A stretch of DNA of 64,000 nt from Warburgia ugandensis (lineage: Eukaryota; Streptophyta; Magnoliopsida; Canellales; Canellaceae), in assembly GCA_035236585.1 (NCBI GenBank), contig CP141139.1, forward strand, positions 23,638,990 to 23,702,989, written 5' to 3'. How positions within the stretch are numbered: position 1 is the stretch's first letter; each line of letters starts with the position of its first letter. The translations under genes were made by a program, and so were the position numbers. The notes under the pieces are model-generated. The model saw nothing but the letters and a program-made list of their open reading frames with translations, searched no databases and was not told where the DNA came from. Shown piece after piece: positions 47,701 through 60,263 of this stretch.

Positions 47701-49877
47701 CACCTCCAAAAATGTTCTTTAAAATTCCCAAGAAATCATCTTGCTCACCTGGAAAACCAAATCTAGATTCCTTCCCAAAATTCCAAAAATCTCCCTTCTT
47801 GCACTTTCTCTCTCATCTCTCTGATTGAAATAAGAGACCTAAATTCAATTAGGAACTCAGTTCTAAAATGAATCTCACAAATCCCACCATCCATACAATC
47901 CTAGACTAACTAATTTACAAAACCCTCAAATCAATTTCAAGATCCAATGGTGTAATCAACGGGAAATCACAAAACAAGTGACTATCGGGCTATCTTATCA
48001 TCTAAGGGTATTTATTTCAAATTGGGCTTCAAATCTATGTTCTTTCTCCAATCAGGTAGGTGAGATCACTTCTTATACTTATTTCATGTCATTTAATTTA
48101 ATTTTTATATTTTTAAAATTAGTTTTAGGTTAAAATTTATAAAAATAAATTAAGGACTAGAACCCTTTAAATCTGGATGATGGAGGGCTTAGATGGAAAA
48201 TCTAAGCCGTCCAATCAATCTAGAAGGGTCTAAAATCCCTAGGGTAGAAATTTTAAGAATGTTTATTAAGTTTTGAGACCTTAATTGTAAAGGAATTGAT
48301 TGGAAAGTCTAAAATGGACTGTATAATCTTCCAAATTGGATTGGCTCCTAGGCCACACTGCGAAACGCCACATGGAAGCACATCATGTGGGAGTGTTTTC
48401 ATGCGTGTGTGACTTTGTCCTAATAGGACGATTGCGCGACAGTGTAGGTCACAGGGGAGAGCGTTACGCGTGTGTCCCGGTGACAGGCGCTCAGCGACCG
48501 CTCTGCCCGACTAGCCTGCTCCATTCAATCAATCTAGGCCATCCATTTCATTGGGTCCAGATCAAATCTGGACCTTAGGAACGACTGTGAAGTTCATAGT
48601 TTAATTGTAGAGTAATCTAAACTCCAAATTTAGATTGGAAAGAAGTTATGGAAAGCTTATAACATCTATTTTCTTCTAAAACCATAACGTTGATAAAAAC
48701 ATTCTAGAAACTTTCTATTTTCTAGAATAAAGTTTCTAATTTTCATGATCTTCAAGATCTGAGATGATCAGAACTTGGGGATCTGATTTACTAAAGATAT
48801 AATATTGAAATCAAGTGATATTCATGATTTATTTGGATAGATCTAAGATAAATTGAGGGATCTACCCTTAATGGTAGAAAAACATTAAAAATACAGAGGG
48901 ACCCACTTGATCAATGAGATCGAGTATGATCAGATCCTTAGGATGGACTAAATGAATGATATTATGATGGAATCCATTGAGATAATAGATTGAATATGAC
49001 TAAAAACAAAGGGATTCGATCTTGGACCTTAATGGAGTAAAAGCCCTGAAATTAATTAAAAACCTTGATTAAAAGGAAAATACCTAAGATCTAATGGTTG
49101 GATCATAAGTAAAAGCTTTAATTATGAGAAATGGATTAGCTTGAGTTACACATTGATTTCATTTGATTTATTTCATGAATATAGGATCCATGATAGATTA
49201 TTTTAGTATAACTTCATTTCAAATTTCCATAAAATTATTCATGAATGATGAATTGTAACTTAGGACCATGTTGGTATGATTTCATAGAATTGTAACTTAG
49301 GACCATGCTAGGATTTCAGTTAGATTAGAATATGGTATGAGATGGTACCTTAGGTCCATGATAGTTTAATTTGAGTTTATTAGATGAAGTACATTAGTTA
49401 GAAATCATGTTAGTGTAATCTTAAGTACCTTGTACCATTATCATTAGGTTGTTCAATTATATAGTTTTATGCTTGAAAGTTATAATTCATTTACGGTTAA
49501 ATTTTATTAGTAGATTTAATTGTTAAAGTAGTTATGAGATAAAGAGCATAAAGCACCATAAATTGGAATCTAATGAGAAAGTAGAGTTTCATGACACAAA
49601 TAAGAGTGAATTATTTGACTTGGACTTAATTAGTAAGGACTATAGCTAGTAGAAAAATATAAAGATTATCAAATCCTTGGCCTAAACTAGGAGAATAATA
49701 AACCCCATGAATGACATTCTAAATGTTCATAGACTTAATTAAAATCAATTAGAAAGAGTAATTAGGGTTAACATGCTCATAAGAACCTTATTAAAGGTTG
49801 AGCTAAGGTCACACTAGTGGATGTTGAACATGGTGGTCAAGGGGGTTTTCTAATAGAGCCTTGCTCTTCCCCTACCT

Positions 49878-50030
49878 TCCATTAATGTTTGTGAGGTCTA
49901 AACACCTCCTTACATGAGGATTGAAGTAACCACTTTGTGTTCATCCATTCAGCTAGTAAGCCTTAGCCAAATGGAAATAAGAGGAGCGGTCTAGACTTAG
50001 GCTGAAATAAGTTGTCTTCAACTAGTAAAA
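49878..50030 (+). repeat. Leader-like block inside family B LTR, second copy
   Basis: CCATTAATGTTTGTGAGGTC, TAAACACCTCCTTACATGAG and GAGGAGCGGTCTAGACTTAG appear in the same order as at 39102 and 61130. Confidence 0.7.
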
Positions 50031-51628
50031 CATTAACTGGTTGAATAATGATAATAAGAGCATAAAAGGTTAGTAAATTATCTAACCCTAATAAAAATTA
50101 TAAGTACGATAAGGATGATCATACAAGATCCATTGGATCTTGAATGATCAAGAACAATAAAGGGAAATAAATACTTCTTGATGATAATGATATATATATA
50201 TTGCTTGCAACTTAGATCAAATATATTAGAAGATCTTAGATCAAGTAGAAGATCTGAACCCTTGATCAATTATGATTCAAGGAAGAGAACCAAGATCATC
50301 CTCATTAGGGATGATCAAACAACTAAACTTAGTTCAAAGAAGAACTAGATGATAGAAGATCTATGCCCTTGATCTTTATCAATAAGTATAAATTATTGAT
50401 CAAAGGATCTATGAATGATCAAGATCAAAGAAAGGAATACACAAAGACTTAGAATAGAAAATACTTAGATCTGAAAGATTTGAAGATCATTCTAACCATC
50501 AGATCTATTAATCAATAGGATAAATACTATATGAGGAAGATAGATCATGATAGGGCACAAGATTTAGATCCTTTATATCAAAGGACAAGATTAAATAAAG
50601 AATATAAATAAGATAAAAAATGTGGGATTATTCAAATTGTATATATATTGATAGTATGTATGGATTTACAGGTTACATCAGTCAGGATCATGGAAGATCT
50701 AAAGAGATGGATCACGATTTCAAGGTAGGAAGATTTTATGAATACATCTACATGAGAAGCACATATTGTATACATGATCTTATGTCTAGAAATGTTGACA
50801 AGTATAATGTAAATACTTGTATTAAACCCATTGAAAACACTTATGATCCAACCAAAACACATATGAAATGGTTAAGTTAGAATTGAGGAAAACCCTAAGT
50901 GAATAGAAAACTAGAAAGTATTCTAGCCCTATGTAAATGGACGGATTATCTAATACGTATGAGAATTACTTTACATACAAGCATCGAGGCTTGTGGTTTT
51001 GTTTTAAACAAGCATAGGCATAGGGATGTTATGCTAGCAGAGTTAGTGGGGTTTGGCCACCCTCTCTCCAAAACTTGTTATTATGTGGATACTAAGCCTA
51101 AATGAGGCTAAAAGTCAGGTGGGACAATTATGGTAAGGCCGCCACTGTGACAGCCATGGTCCTCCCCATATGAGCATGGATATTGTGATTTCCACCAAGG
51201 ATGGTATACATGGATTATTGAGCAGTTATCAGGGTGTGCTGATACAAATTCTGACTACATGCATAGTAGTCCTTTGAGTATTTTTGCATTATGATGCATG
51301 GCATAGTAAAATGCCCTATGATATGGCATGATGAGATGCCGAATAATTGTTGATTACTGATACAAACCAAATGAGGGATTATTTCTCACAGAGTCTATAT
51401 ATTAACTCAACATAGGCTGGATATGATTATGTTTTGAAATATTAACTATTTTTCATGATTTTGACCATATGTATATCTATACATAGTTTACCATATGTAT
51501 GCATAAGGATGTACATATATGACGAAGTAAAGAGATTGCTCCATGAGTATGAATAATGGGATTATGAAGTATTAGGATTATATTGTCAAAGTTTTATGCT
51601 TCTTCAGTTCCCTACCAAGCATAGCTTG

Positions 51629-51668
51629 TTGAGATATTATAAATGTTTTAATGTTTACAATATCACAG
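51629..51668 (+). other. Conserved LTR stem-loop, copy 6
   Basis: TTGAGATATTATAAA pairs with TTTACAATATCACAG with two mismatches, after CCTACCAAGCATAGCTTG. Confidence 0.7.
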
Positions 51669-52091
51669 ATACAGAGAAGGAGAATTAGGAGCTCAAGACC
51701 TATGACGACTTGGAAGAATAATCAATCAGGGTATATTCCTTGAAGACATGTATTTTATTTGAGAGCATTGTATTGTATTAAGAGTTTTTCATGTATCGTG
51801 AGGTTTGAAGTTTGGATTATGTAATTTGGACAAGTATTGTACTGATACAGGGCTGTATTGTGAACCACTGGATGGATTCTAGAATTTAATAAAAATATAT
51901 TCCTTCAATGGAATTTTATCTTGTACAAAAATTCTACTTATGTTATGTATGAAGTGATGACTTAGGTTTTTCAAAACAAGTTTTAAAGAAAAGAATTTTT
52001 GCTGCTTTGTTTTGTGAAATTTTTTTACTACTGAGGGCCCTGCTTTTGAAAATGTATTACAAAATGTGTTACAAAAACCCAGGTCATCACA

Positions 52092-52096
52092 ACATC
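52092..52096. repeat. Target site duplication ACATC (right)
   Basis: Identical to 47110-47114 and directly after the LTR end ATCACA. Confidence 0.92.
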
Positions 52097-52680
52097 AAAT
52101 GCAATAAATAATTATAGGAATAGTACTATGTGTCCTTTGGTGATATGGACCTTAAGCTTAATGTATTTCATATAGGACAGCCAAAAACTGAAAGACCTTT
52201 TGAAATTAATATGATATCCTCCAACACTAATCCTCTAAAGTGTTGTTTATCTTAATTTGGTTTTGGCAATTTTGATATAGATAGCTCCATTGATGAAGTC
52301 AATGGTTTACTTCATATAGTGCCATTAATTGACAATTCAAAGTGGAAAGCCCAAGTAGGACCTATCACAATTCGTACATCCCCATTTAAGCCTTTCATTG
52401 CCCAAGACACATCAAATTTGAACCTATCACCTTTCCCTGATGTGACCTAATGCAAGAGTTTAGGTTCATCTAAACACTTATCTATACCTAAAGAATAGGA
52501 AGAGTCCATTGATGTTTCTAGAGAACATCAACCAACTCTAGGGTGTGTAGTAGATGATGAATAGGGTATAAGCCCGACTATATCTCTGACTCATGATGAA
52601 AATGACAAACCTTTGAAGGAGATACAAAATGAGCTTAGCCCAAGCATTCAAGAAGATCTCAAAGAAGAGGAATTTTTTTA
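52097..52680 (+). pseudogene. Athila-like protease C-terminus and linker, 3' part
   Basis: It continues the protease interrupted at 47114. SNAINNYRN, then (after a frame change) FGDMDLKLNVFHIGQPK gives the conserved end of Athila proteases. A long open linker follows (SSIDEVNGLLHIVPLIDNSK near 52272, then acidic residues). It ends in GAAGAGGAATTTTTTTAG, and an LTR starts at 52697. Reverse transcriptase, RNase H and integrase, expected next, are absent. Either a deletion removed them or this is a gag-protease-only derivative. Confidence 0.75.
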
Positions 52681-52696
52681 GTTATTTGATGTTGGT

Positions 52697-55167
52697 TAAT
52701 AAGTATTCAATTTTGAATAAAAGTACCCAATTAGTAATTCAAGTGTTATAAATTACAGGGCATTATTCTAGAAAATTTTCAAAATTCATGCTACACAGAT
52801 TTTTGAGCTAATGATTCAAAACTTTGATATTTTGTAGATCCAAAAACTAATCAATAGTAAGTATGTGAATTGTCATAATTTTTAGGTATTAATTAGTGTT
52901 TTTGATCTTTTTGTAGGTATTGAAAAGAATGATCCAACAATCGAGATTGATTATGATGACAGATTAAGAAAGAAGATCACCTTAGAGAGTGAGGGACTCA
53001 CTTTCCATCAATTCCAAACCTTAATCAAGGATCAATATCATCCTAGGGCAAGTAAGGAGGCAATTGGAAGAATCAAAGGTGATTAGGATAGGCCCATGTA
53101 AAAAACATGCAATTCCACCACCTTTGCATGAGAATTGGAGCTGTGCAAGCCACCTTAGCCACATGACCCGTGCTAGGAGATGGCTAAGCCACCAAGAAAG
53201 GAGCCATCAAAATGATCTACCAAGCCATCATAGCCATGCCACTTGGAGTCACATGATTGGAAAACTTTTCAAACACTTATCCTATGAAAAAATCATGATA
53301 ATAAGCAAGCAATTGATGGTATGCATGTATAGGTTGATCAATCAAGAGAGAAACAATCTCATTCCCCTATCTTTTATTTCCATTTTCCTCTCCCTCTCCA
53401 TCCCCAACTAGGGTTCCATGCATGACTTAAAGAAAGTGGGAGATGCATCTCCTAAAGAGGTGGTGCCTCCCACCTTAGTTGTTAAGATCTCCACACCATC
53501 CCCCCTTTCTAATTCTATTTTAGAAATTCCATCTCTCTTTCTAAGACCCATCTCAACCCAATGTTAGCCATGATCATCCAATCCCCATTCATCACTTTAA
53601 GCTCCACATGATCCCATCTTTCTAATTCTAAGAATTCCATGTCAAACCCCAAAAGGGAATCATGATTTTATTCTATTTTGAGTTCCAATGGTTTGCACTT
53701 TCTAAGGTTAACTCCACCTCCTAATTCCATGTTGTTTCTACCATACAATGCTTCTCTCATCTTTCCTCTTTCCTTAGGGTAGCATCTCATCATTCTTAGA
53801 AACTCAAAAACATCTAAAAAATACACCCAAAGACTCCACGCTTTCTACATAGGTTTTGAGATGCCTCATTTCCTAAGAAAGTGGTGCCTCCAACCAAGGA
53901 CAATCTCTTAGGGTTTTGAAACATTGTGTTGGCTACTTCTCACTTGTGTTCCATGCCTCCTTCAAGCTTTCGTTTCCTTTGATTTTCAAGTTTTCTAGGT
54001 TAGTCTTTCCTTGCTTTATTGCTTCGTTGACTTTTACTTTCATGTGCATAATTCTAGCTTAGCTTTTCATTGAGTTTTGCTTCCATGTTGCTTAGTTTTC
54101 CTTGAACCAAAACCTATTCTCTCTTATAGTGATAGCCAAGAGAAAAGTAGCCTTGACTCATCTTTGTTTCCTTTTCATTGTTCTTCTTGTTCCTTGCTTT
54201 GTTTTAAATCCATCTTAACTTTATTATTGTTTTCATGGCATCATACTACTCTCTTTTTCATTGATCTTCTCCCTTGGGTTTCACACATATGATATATCAA
54301 AGTGGATTGTGATCATTGGATTGTGTTGAATAAGATTTAAGTATTGATTTTGATTAAGTTTTTGTCTTTAACAAGTGCATATATTTTTTGTTTCTAATCC
54401 CACATACATATGCAACTTCCATATGTAATTTTCACTTTAATTAATCCATTTGGTTGATGAGCAATTCTCTTGTGTGTATTAAAGTTCTCTAAATCTAGAA
54501 TGTTATATTATCTTTGAATCTTGTGCACCTTGTTTCTTTCCGTGCCCCAAGTCCACTTAGTTTTATGAGCACCGTTTTAGTATACTTTTCACTCCATCAA
54601 TCATTTGCATCTTCCACATATCCATGCTCATCTTTCTTGTTTAGTTTCTTAGAAATCTATATTGCATTTTAGTCTAGTTATTTTCCTTCGTTATGTTTCT
54701 TGTGAACAAGCTTAAAACCCATGTGCATCAGCCATACTTTCCATTAAAAGTTCCACATGCACACTCACATGAATCATGCACATGGTGTTTTGAGTTTTAT
54801 TTCTTAAATAATTGTTTGTTCTTTGTTTATCGCTTGTTTAGATATCCTTGTCTTAGTAGATTTGCATCTTAGATTAGTTGAGACTGTTTCTAAGTTCAAG
54901 TTTTAAAGAGTTTTATTTTTAGCAACTTTCTAAGTTCAAAATTTTTTGTTTTTGGAAAGTTTCCATTTCATTTAGTTTCTAATTCCATGTATGTGTCTAT
55001 TTCCATTGCTAGTTTAATCAAATCAATCTCTCCTTTGCTAGGATAAGTAATTTAATTAAGATCCTATCAAAATAATAAATCTGTGAGATTCCTTGCAGAA
55101 TCGACCTCACTTGTGTGCAATTACTACATTAATTTGTGTGCTTGCGAGTAATATTAAAGCTACATCA
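52697..55167 (+). mobile_element. Athila-like LTR 1 of a tandem array (about 2.47 kb)
   Basis: It starts TAATAAGTATTCAATTTTGA, the counterpart of TGATAAGTGTTCAATTTTTA at 57622, and ends ...AAAGCTACATCA before a degraded primer site (TTGGCAACC). It serves as the 3' LTR of the gag-protease unit to its left and, by position, the 5' LTR of the next unit. Frame 53064-53411 inside it is a chance frame in the GAGCCATCAA-rich U3. Confidence 0.8.
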
Positions 55168-57621
55168 TTGGCAACCTATATAGCCAATTTCACAGTTCTT
55201 GGCCCAATTCACCTTGAGTTGGTCCAAAGAAATACTAGTTGACTGTGGTCCATCATGCTAGATTATTTCTACCACTATATACCAATTGTTGGTGAATGTA
55301 CATTGACTACTAGGAAATTCTGAAGTGAAGTGAATTTTTTTAAAACTCCTACATTGTTAATGCATGTTTAAATTTAGCTGATTGAATAGTTAGTTTAGAT
55401 TTAGGTTAATAGATTAGTTAGTCTAGGATAGGTGTCATAGAGTTGCATTTGCATTCAATCCTATATTTTACATAATTGCCCACGTCAACATCAATGAACT
55501 AACCAGAGAGTGTAGGTATTATTTTTCTCACACTTCTCTTTCAGGATTATTATTTCATTTATCCATGGTATGTAGTTCTAAACATTAAGGACAATGTTTA
55601 ATTTAAGCATGGTGTTAGGGTATTAAAATTTTGATGCTCCCAAAGTTTTTCTTAATTATTTTGAGTCATTTCTTTTGAATTTAGTTTTCCAAATTAAAAA
55701 TTTTGAAAAAAAATCTTGAAAAGTTCATTTACAAGGATGATAATATAGATTTTTTAAATCTTCATTATTTTTTGGAATTTAGCTTATTAATAGATTTGAA
55801 TACAATCAATTCACTATTTTATTCTTTTTCTAAAGTATTTCATGAAAAATTAAACTTGAAATATTCCTTGCTCAAAATAGATATGAATATAGTTTAAGTT
55901 GAAGAGAATAAATAACCTAGCGATCCTAAAGAAGATAAGTAGAGACTATTAACCTATGTGAGATTAGAGCTATTCTTTCTTTCTTATGGTTATACATAAA
56001 TTCAAAACTTCCTTTAGTAGACAAAATTTCATAGTTAGTCTCATTATTCTTCATCTTGGTCAATTATTAGGAAAATATTGAAAAGGCTATAGCATTTGTC
56101 TCCTAAGTTTATAGCCAATTCAAGTCATATGAAACCTAGGAAATGATAGAGACCATCATTTTCAAACTCAAAGCCTTTAGCCTCTCCTAAGTTATTTTTA
56201 GCTAAACCCCTTGAGCCTTTTTAATTAGATTTTTCTTTATGAGCCCATTAACCATTATGCTAATGAAACTCCTATAATATATCAAGTACCCAATTATTTT
56301 GGGAATATGTAGAGATGGTTGAAGAGATATCTTGAAGAAAAAGTATGAGCAAAATATAAGTTAAATGATGAATATCAAGGTTGAAAAGAGAAAAAATCAA
56401 AGAAAGGCTACACACCAAAAGTAAAAAAGAAAATTGAGTAAAATAAAGATGATAGCCAATGAAAAAAAAAAATGTTCACTCTTGCGGAGAAAACTATAAA
56501 GTTGTAAATACATAATAGTAGAAGACCATTACATACCTTCTAAACAACCTTTGTTTATCTTTATACCTATTCTTTTAATAATCCTGCCCTAAACCTTTAT
56601 TTTGTTCTCTTAGAAGTCCTAACTTGATTTGAGGAGAAGTAGGACTTGGATATGGTTATAGAAGAGTGATATTGGCAAAGTGTAAACTCCTAACAATTGG
56701 TATCCTTGCATGAGACCAATATTAGATTCTTTTTAATTTGTTGTTCTTCTGTATGGAATATGTGAGAATTTTGAACTTGATGAACATTATTCTACTCACA
56801 AATTATTGAGAGATTTACACCTTTTTAAGTGCCAAATATATCCTATGAAATTTGAATTCAAAACATACATTTGGATGGTAATTTTAGTTATAATTTCATT
56901 GGAGTCCAATATTTGTATGTATAATAGCTATTTCTTACACTCACATTTCGAGATTTAATGAATTAATGGGATATTTTTAGCATAAGGGTAGTGTTTTGAA
57001 CTATTGATCATTTCTATTAGCCTGCTAAAGTTAGGAATTTAATGAAAGTTGAACAAAAAAATAGTTCTCTTGGGGAAATAAAGGACTCTCATAAGAGTTT
57101 TAGGAAAGTGTTTATGGATAGCACTTCTAGAAACACTTACGAGAATACAACTGTCATTAGGATAACCTGGGAATTTAAAGGCTTTTTATATATGCTAAAT
57201 GCAGATGAGAACATCAGCAAAAGTGATTAGGATTTTTTATAGATTTCTTCCTTTCCTTTTTATAGCTTTGCTTGAGGACTAAAAAAATCTAATTATGGGG
57301 GATTTAGTATATATGTATTACATACATACGTCTATGTTTTGTAGGTTTTAGCCCAAGAAATCACTTAAATGTCACTTATCAAGATTCATTCTTTGTTTTG
57401 TAGTTCCATAGTACAAATATATATATATATATATATATTGCTTGAAAAGGTCAATTTTACCCTTGAAAGAGAAAATTTAGAATCAAAGCTACATTATGGA
57501 CTCACACATCCAAAAATGAAGTTTTAGATGTTTAGAATAATCATTGGGTGTCACTATCAAAGACAATGTAGTTATAAATCCTACTCAAATGAAGGTGAAA
57601 AGGTTCCATGCACAATGAGAG
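55168..57621 (+). mobile_element. Athila-like internal region without coding sequence
   Basis: It is 2.45 kb between two same-orientation LTRs. The right two thirds carry the non-coding 3' signature of this lineage: AAGGACAATGTTTAATTTAA near 55590 and CTTGAGGACTAAAAAAATC...GGGGGATTTAG near 57275. No gag, protease or reverse transcriptase is recognisable. A (TA)12 run lies at 57417-57440. Frames at 55703-55897 and 57042-57230 are AT-rich chance frames. Confidence 0.7.
57417..57440. repeat. TA microsatellite
   Basis: Uninterrupted alternating TA for about 24 bases, in the non-coding internal region. Confidence 0.9.
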
Positions 57622-60239
57622 TGATAAGTGTTCAATTTTTATAAAAGGTACCCAATTAGTAGCCCATGTGTTATAACTTCTAGTGATAAATTAGGGTTTG
57701 GCCGAATTATTATAACACAAGTATTTTCTACCTAATAATTCAAAAGTTTGATATTTTGTAGGTTCAAAAGTTAATCCAGAATAAGTATGCAATGATTATA
57801 ATTTTTTAGGATCAAATTAGGGTTTTCTTCTTTTGTACGTGTTTAGAAGGTAATCCAAAGGTGGAGCTTGATCGAGATAAGAATTGAAGTCATTTATGAG
57901 ATTTTCTAGTCTAACTAGGAAATCTAAGCAAGTCAAAGCCTAAATGTAATCAATCCAAGGTGTGATGAAGGTTCAAGATCATCCTAGGAAAAGCAAGAAA
58001 GCAATTGGTCAAAAGTGACAAGAAATGGACCCAAGCCCAAGCCATGCACTTCCACCACCTTAGTCATTCAAGCCACATGCTCATTAAAACCATGAAAAAG
58101 GGTGATAAATTACATGTGCTACTCTTGCCTTTAGGCCAAGCATTGAACGCACTTAAGCCAACAAGGAATGAACCATCAAAGTGAGCCATCAATCGAAGGA
58201 GGAGTGCCATATGGAGCCACACGATTGGAGCATCAATTCGAGCAACATTCCTATGTTAAAAGTGTGATTTTGAAGGGATTTTGAGAGATAATTGTAAAAG
58301 GTAAGATGATCAAGCTTTAAGGGACCCATCAAGAGAAAAATCTACTTTCCTAACCCATTTCCTATCTCTATTCCACCATTCATTTTAGGGTTCCATGTTT
58401 TTTAATCAAGGAAGGAGGCACCATTCAAACATGTAAAAGCCTAGATTTTCTTCTATATTTTTTTCTTTATTTATTATTTATTTTTTCCCAATCTTCCCAC
58501 CAACCATTTGCCATTCAATTAGAAGGGTGGATTCCATGGAAAATGATGCCTCCCCTCTTATAAAATTAGTAACCAGCCAACCCAAGCTTACTCATCTCTC
58601 TTATATCATCTTTATCATATCATTCCTACCTAAATTTCCTCCTCCAAAACTCTTTCTAATTTTCTTCATTCAATACCCTAATCCTAGAGTTACTTCCCTC
58701 ATGGATTCACCCTTTCCTAGCTTAGGAAGCCACTCATCTATATATACCCTAAGGTTCATACGAATTTTCAAGAAGACGTGGGCGAGACACCTAGAAATCA
58801 AACTCTCCTTTCGGTGCTTAGTTCCTGCTGGACATTGGAACTTCTTTGGTGCTTTTACTCCATTGGTGTTCTAGCTATTGTCTTGGTTAATTGCTCTCTA
58901 ATTCAGGTTAGTTGATTACTTTTTTTTATTTAGTTTCATTTCTCCAAGTTATCGTTGTTTTATTCCTTAGATTACATGCACCTTCCCAGCCTTGAACCCC
59001 CCTCCTTTCTTGATCCAATCTTTAGTTTTTCTTTATTATTCAACCAAGATTCAAGTTAGTTATTCTCTAGTAGTGACATCTAAGAGATAATTGGCTTAGG
59101 ACTTGGAAATCACCTCTTGAATTCAACCTTTTTTCCCTTGTTAATCTCTTTAGTTTAGGCCCATTTTCCCTTAGCTAATTCACCCTTTTAGCTTTCTTTT
59201 TTTATCAAATTCATTTCTATGTTTTCTTCACATATCATTATAAATTACATTTAGATATTTATATTGGAGTTTTATTGTAGTTTATAAATAGTTTTGCAAG
59301 CTTAAATAATGTACAATTTCCAAAGTTTGTAGATAATTTTATGCACATAATTTTGGTATAATTGGGAAGTGAATAAATAAAGTTTTGGGGGAATTCTTAT
59401 TATAGAATGTTTCTTGTATCAAATTAATTTGGATCTGCATTGTTTCCTTGCATAATAGTTGTAGTTTCTATTGCTCCCTTATGCTTGATTTTTTTATGTT
59501 CTTAAGTAGTTGAGATCTAGATTTTTTCTCCCCTTAACTTTGTGCCTTGTTTCTAGCCATCCAAACACCTTATTTTCTTGAATTCTTAAGAACTAACTTA
59601 GATTCATTTTTCTTATTAGATCCATTAATTATCTATCATGATACTTCAATTTAGATTCATCGATTCTAGTCACTTTTGGACCTTAGAACCATGCGTACAA
59701 TCCATGGATTATGCACATGGTACTCGGTCAGTTTCCTTTTTAGTTTTTACTTAGTTTAGTTTCATAATATTGTTTTGGAAGTATATCATTCATTGTTTAC
59801 ATATTATTTTAGTGTTAAAAAAATTTCTAAACTTTTTTTTAGAAAGTTTTTAGTTCTAGTTCATGAAAGTGTTGATTTAAGAAATTGTCATTTTAGTAGT
59901 TTCCTTAGTTTATATCTTTTAGATTAATTCATGACTTTTTTTGCATTAGTTTTACTAAGATAATGCATGATAATTAGGTTAGTTTCTAATTTAATTGTTT
60001 AGTATAATTATTAGAATATTTCTTTTAATTCTTCTAGTTTATAATTCGATGCATGTTTCCTTCTTAGTTTGCTTTAATTTCCTAATTTAATCACATCTCT
60101 GTATATTTAGATAAAATTAAATTATCTAAATAGAATCCAATCCATTGCAAATTTGTGACATTCTTCATGGGATTGTCCTCACTTGCATGAAAATACTACA
60201 ATGATTCATGCGCTTGTGTGTCATTTTAAAGTTGCAGCA
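57622..60239 (+). mobile_element. Athila-like LTR 2 of the tandem array (2618 bp)
   Basis: It runs from TGATAAGTGTTCAATTTTTA to ...AAAGTTGCAGCA and is followed by a well-preserved primer site. TATATATA near 58739 is the likely TATA box. It is collinear with LTR 1 and with 9839-14904. The frame 58527-58874 overlaps the promoter region and is not a gene. Confidence 0.85.
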
Positions 60240-60244
60240 AGTTT

Positions 60245-60263
60245 TGGCGCTGTTGCCAGGGAA
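60245..60263 (+). other. Primer binding site, tRNA-Asp type
   Basis: TGGCGCTGTTGCCAGGGAA differs from TGGCGCCGTTGCCGGGGA by only two transitions over the shared 18 bases. It is the best preserved of the primer sites in this window and marks LTR 2 as a 5' LTR. Confidence 0.9.

Larger units (their letters stand above)
47115..52091 (+). mobile_element. Family B solo LTR (4977 bp) inside the protease pseudogene
   Basis: It runs from TGTAATAACCCCAATTTTTG to AACCCAGGTCATCACA and is flanked by ACATC. It is collinear over its whole length with the solo LTR at 36362, including the GC-rich segment (48340-48540), the leader-like block and the stem-loop. Because the interrupted protease resumes without loss, this insertion is younger than the Athila-like element. 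Frames inside it (for example 48336-48578, 50620-50880) have no family resemblance. Confidence 0.96.

Noticed and set aside
36362..52091. The two family B LTRs as the two ends of one 15.7-kb element
   Set aside because: Each has its own perfect and different 5-base target duplication (GGTGG and ACATC), and no internal family B sequence lies between them.
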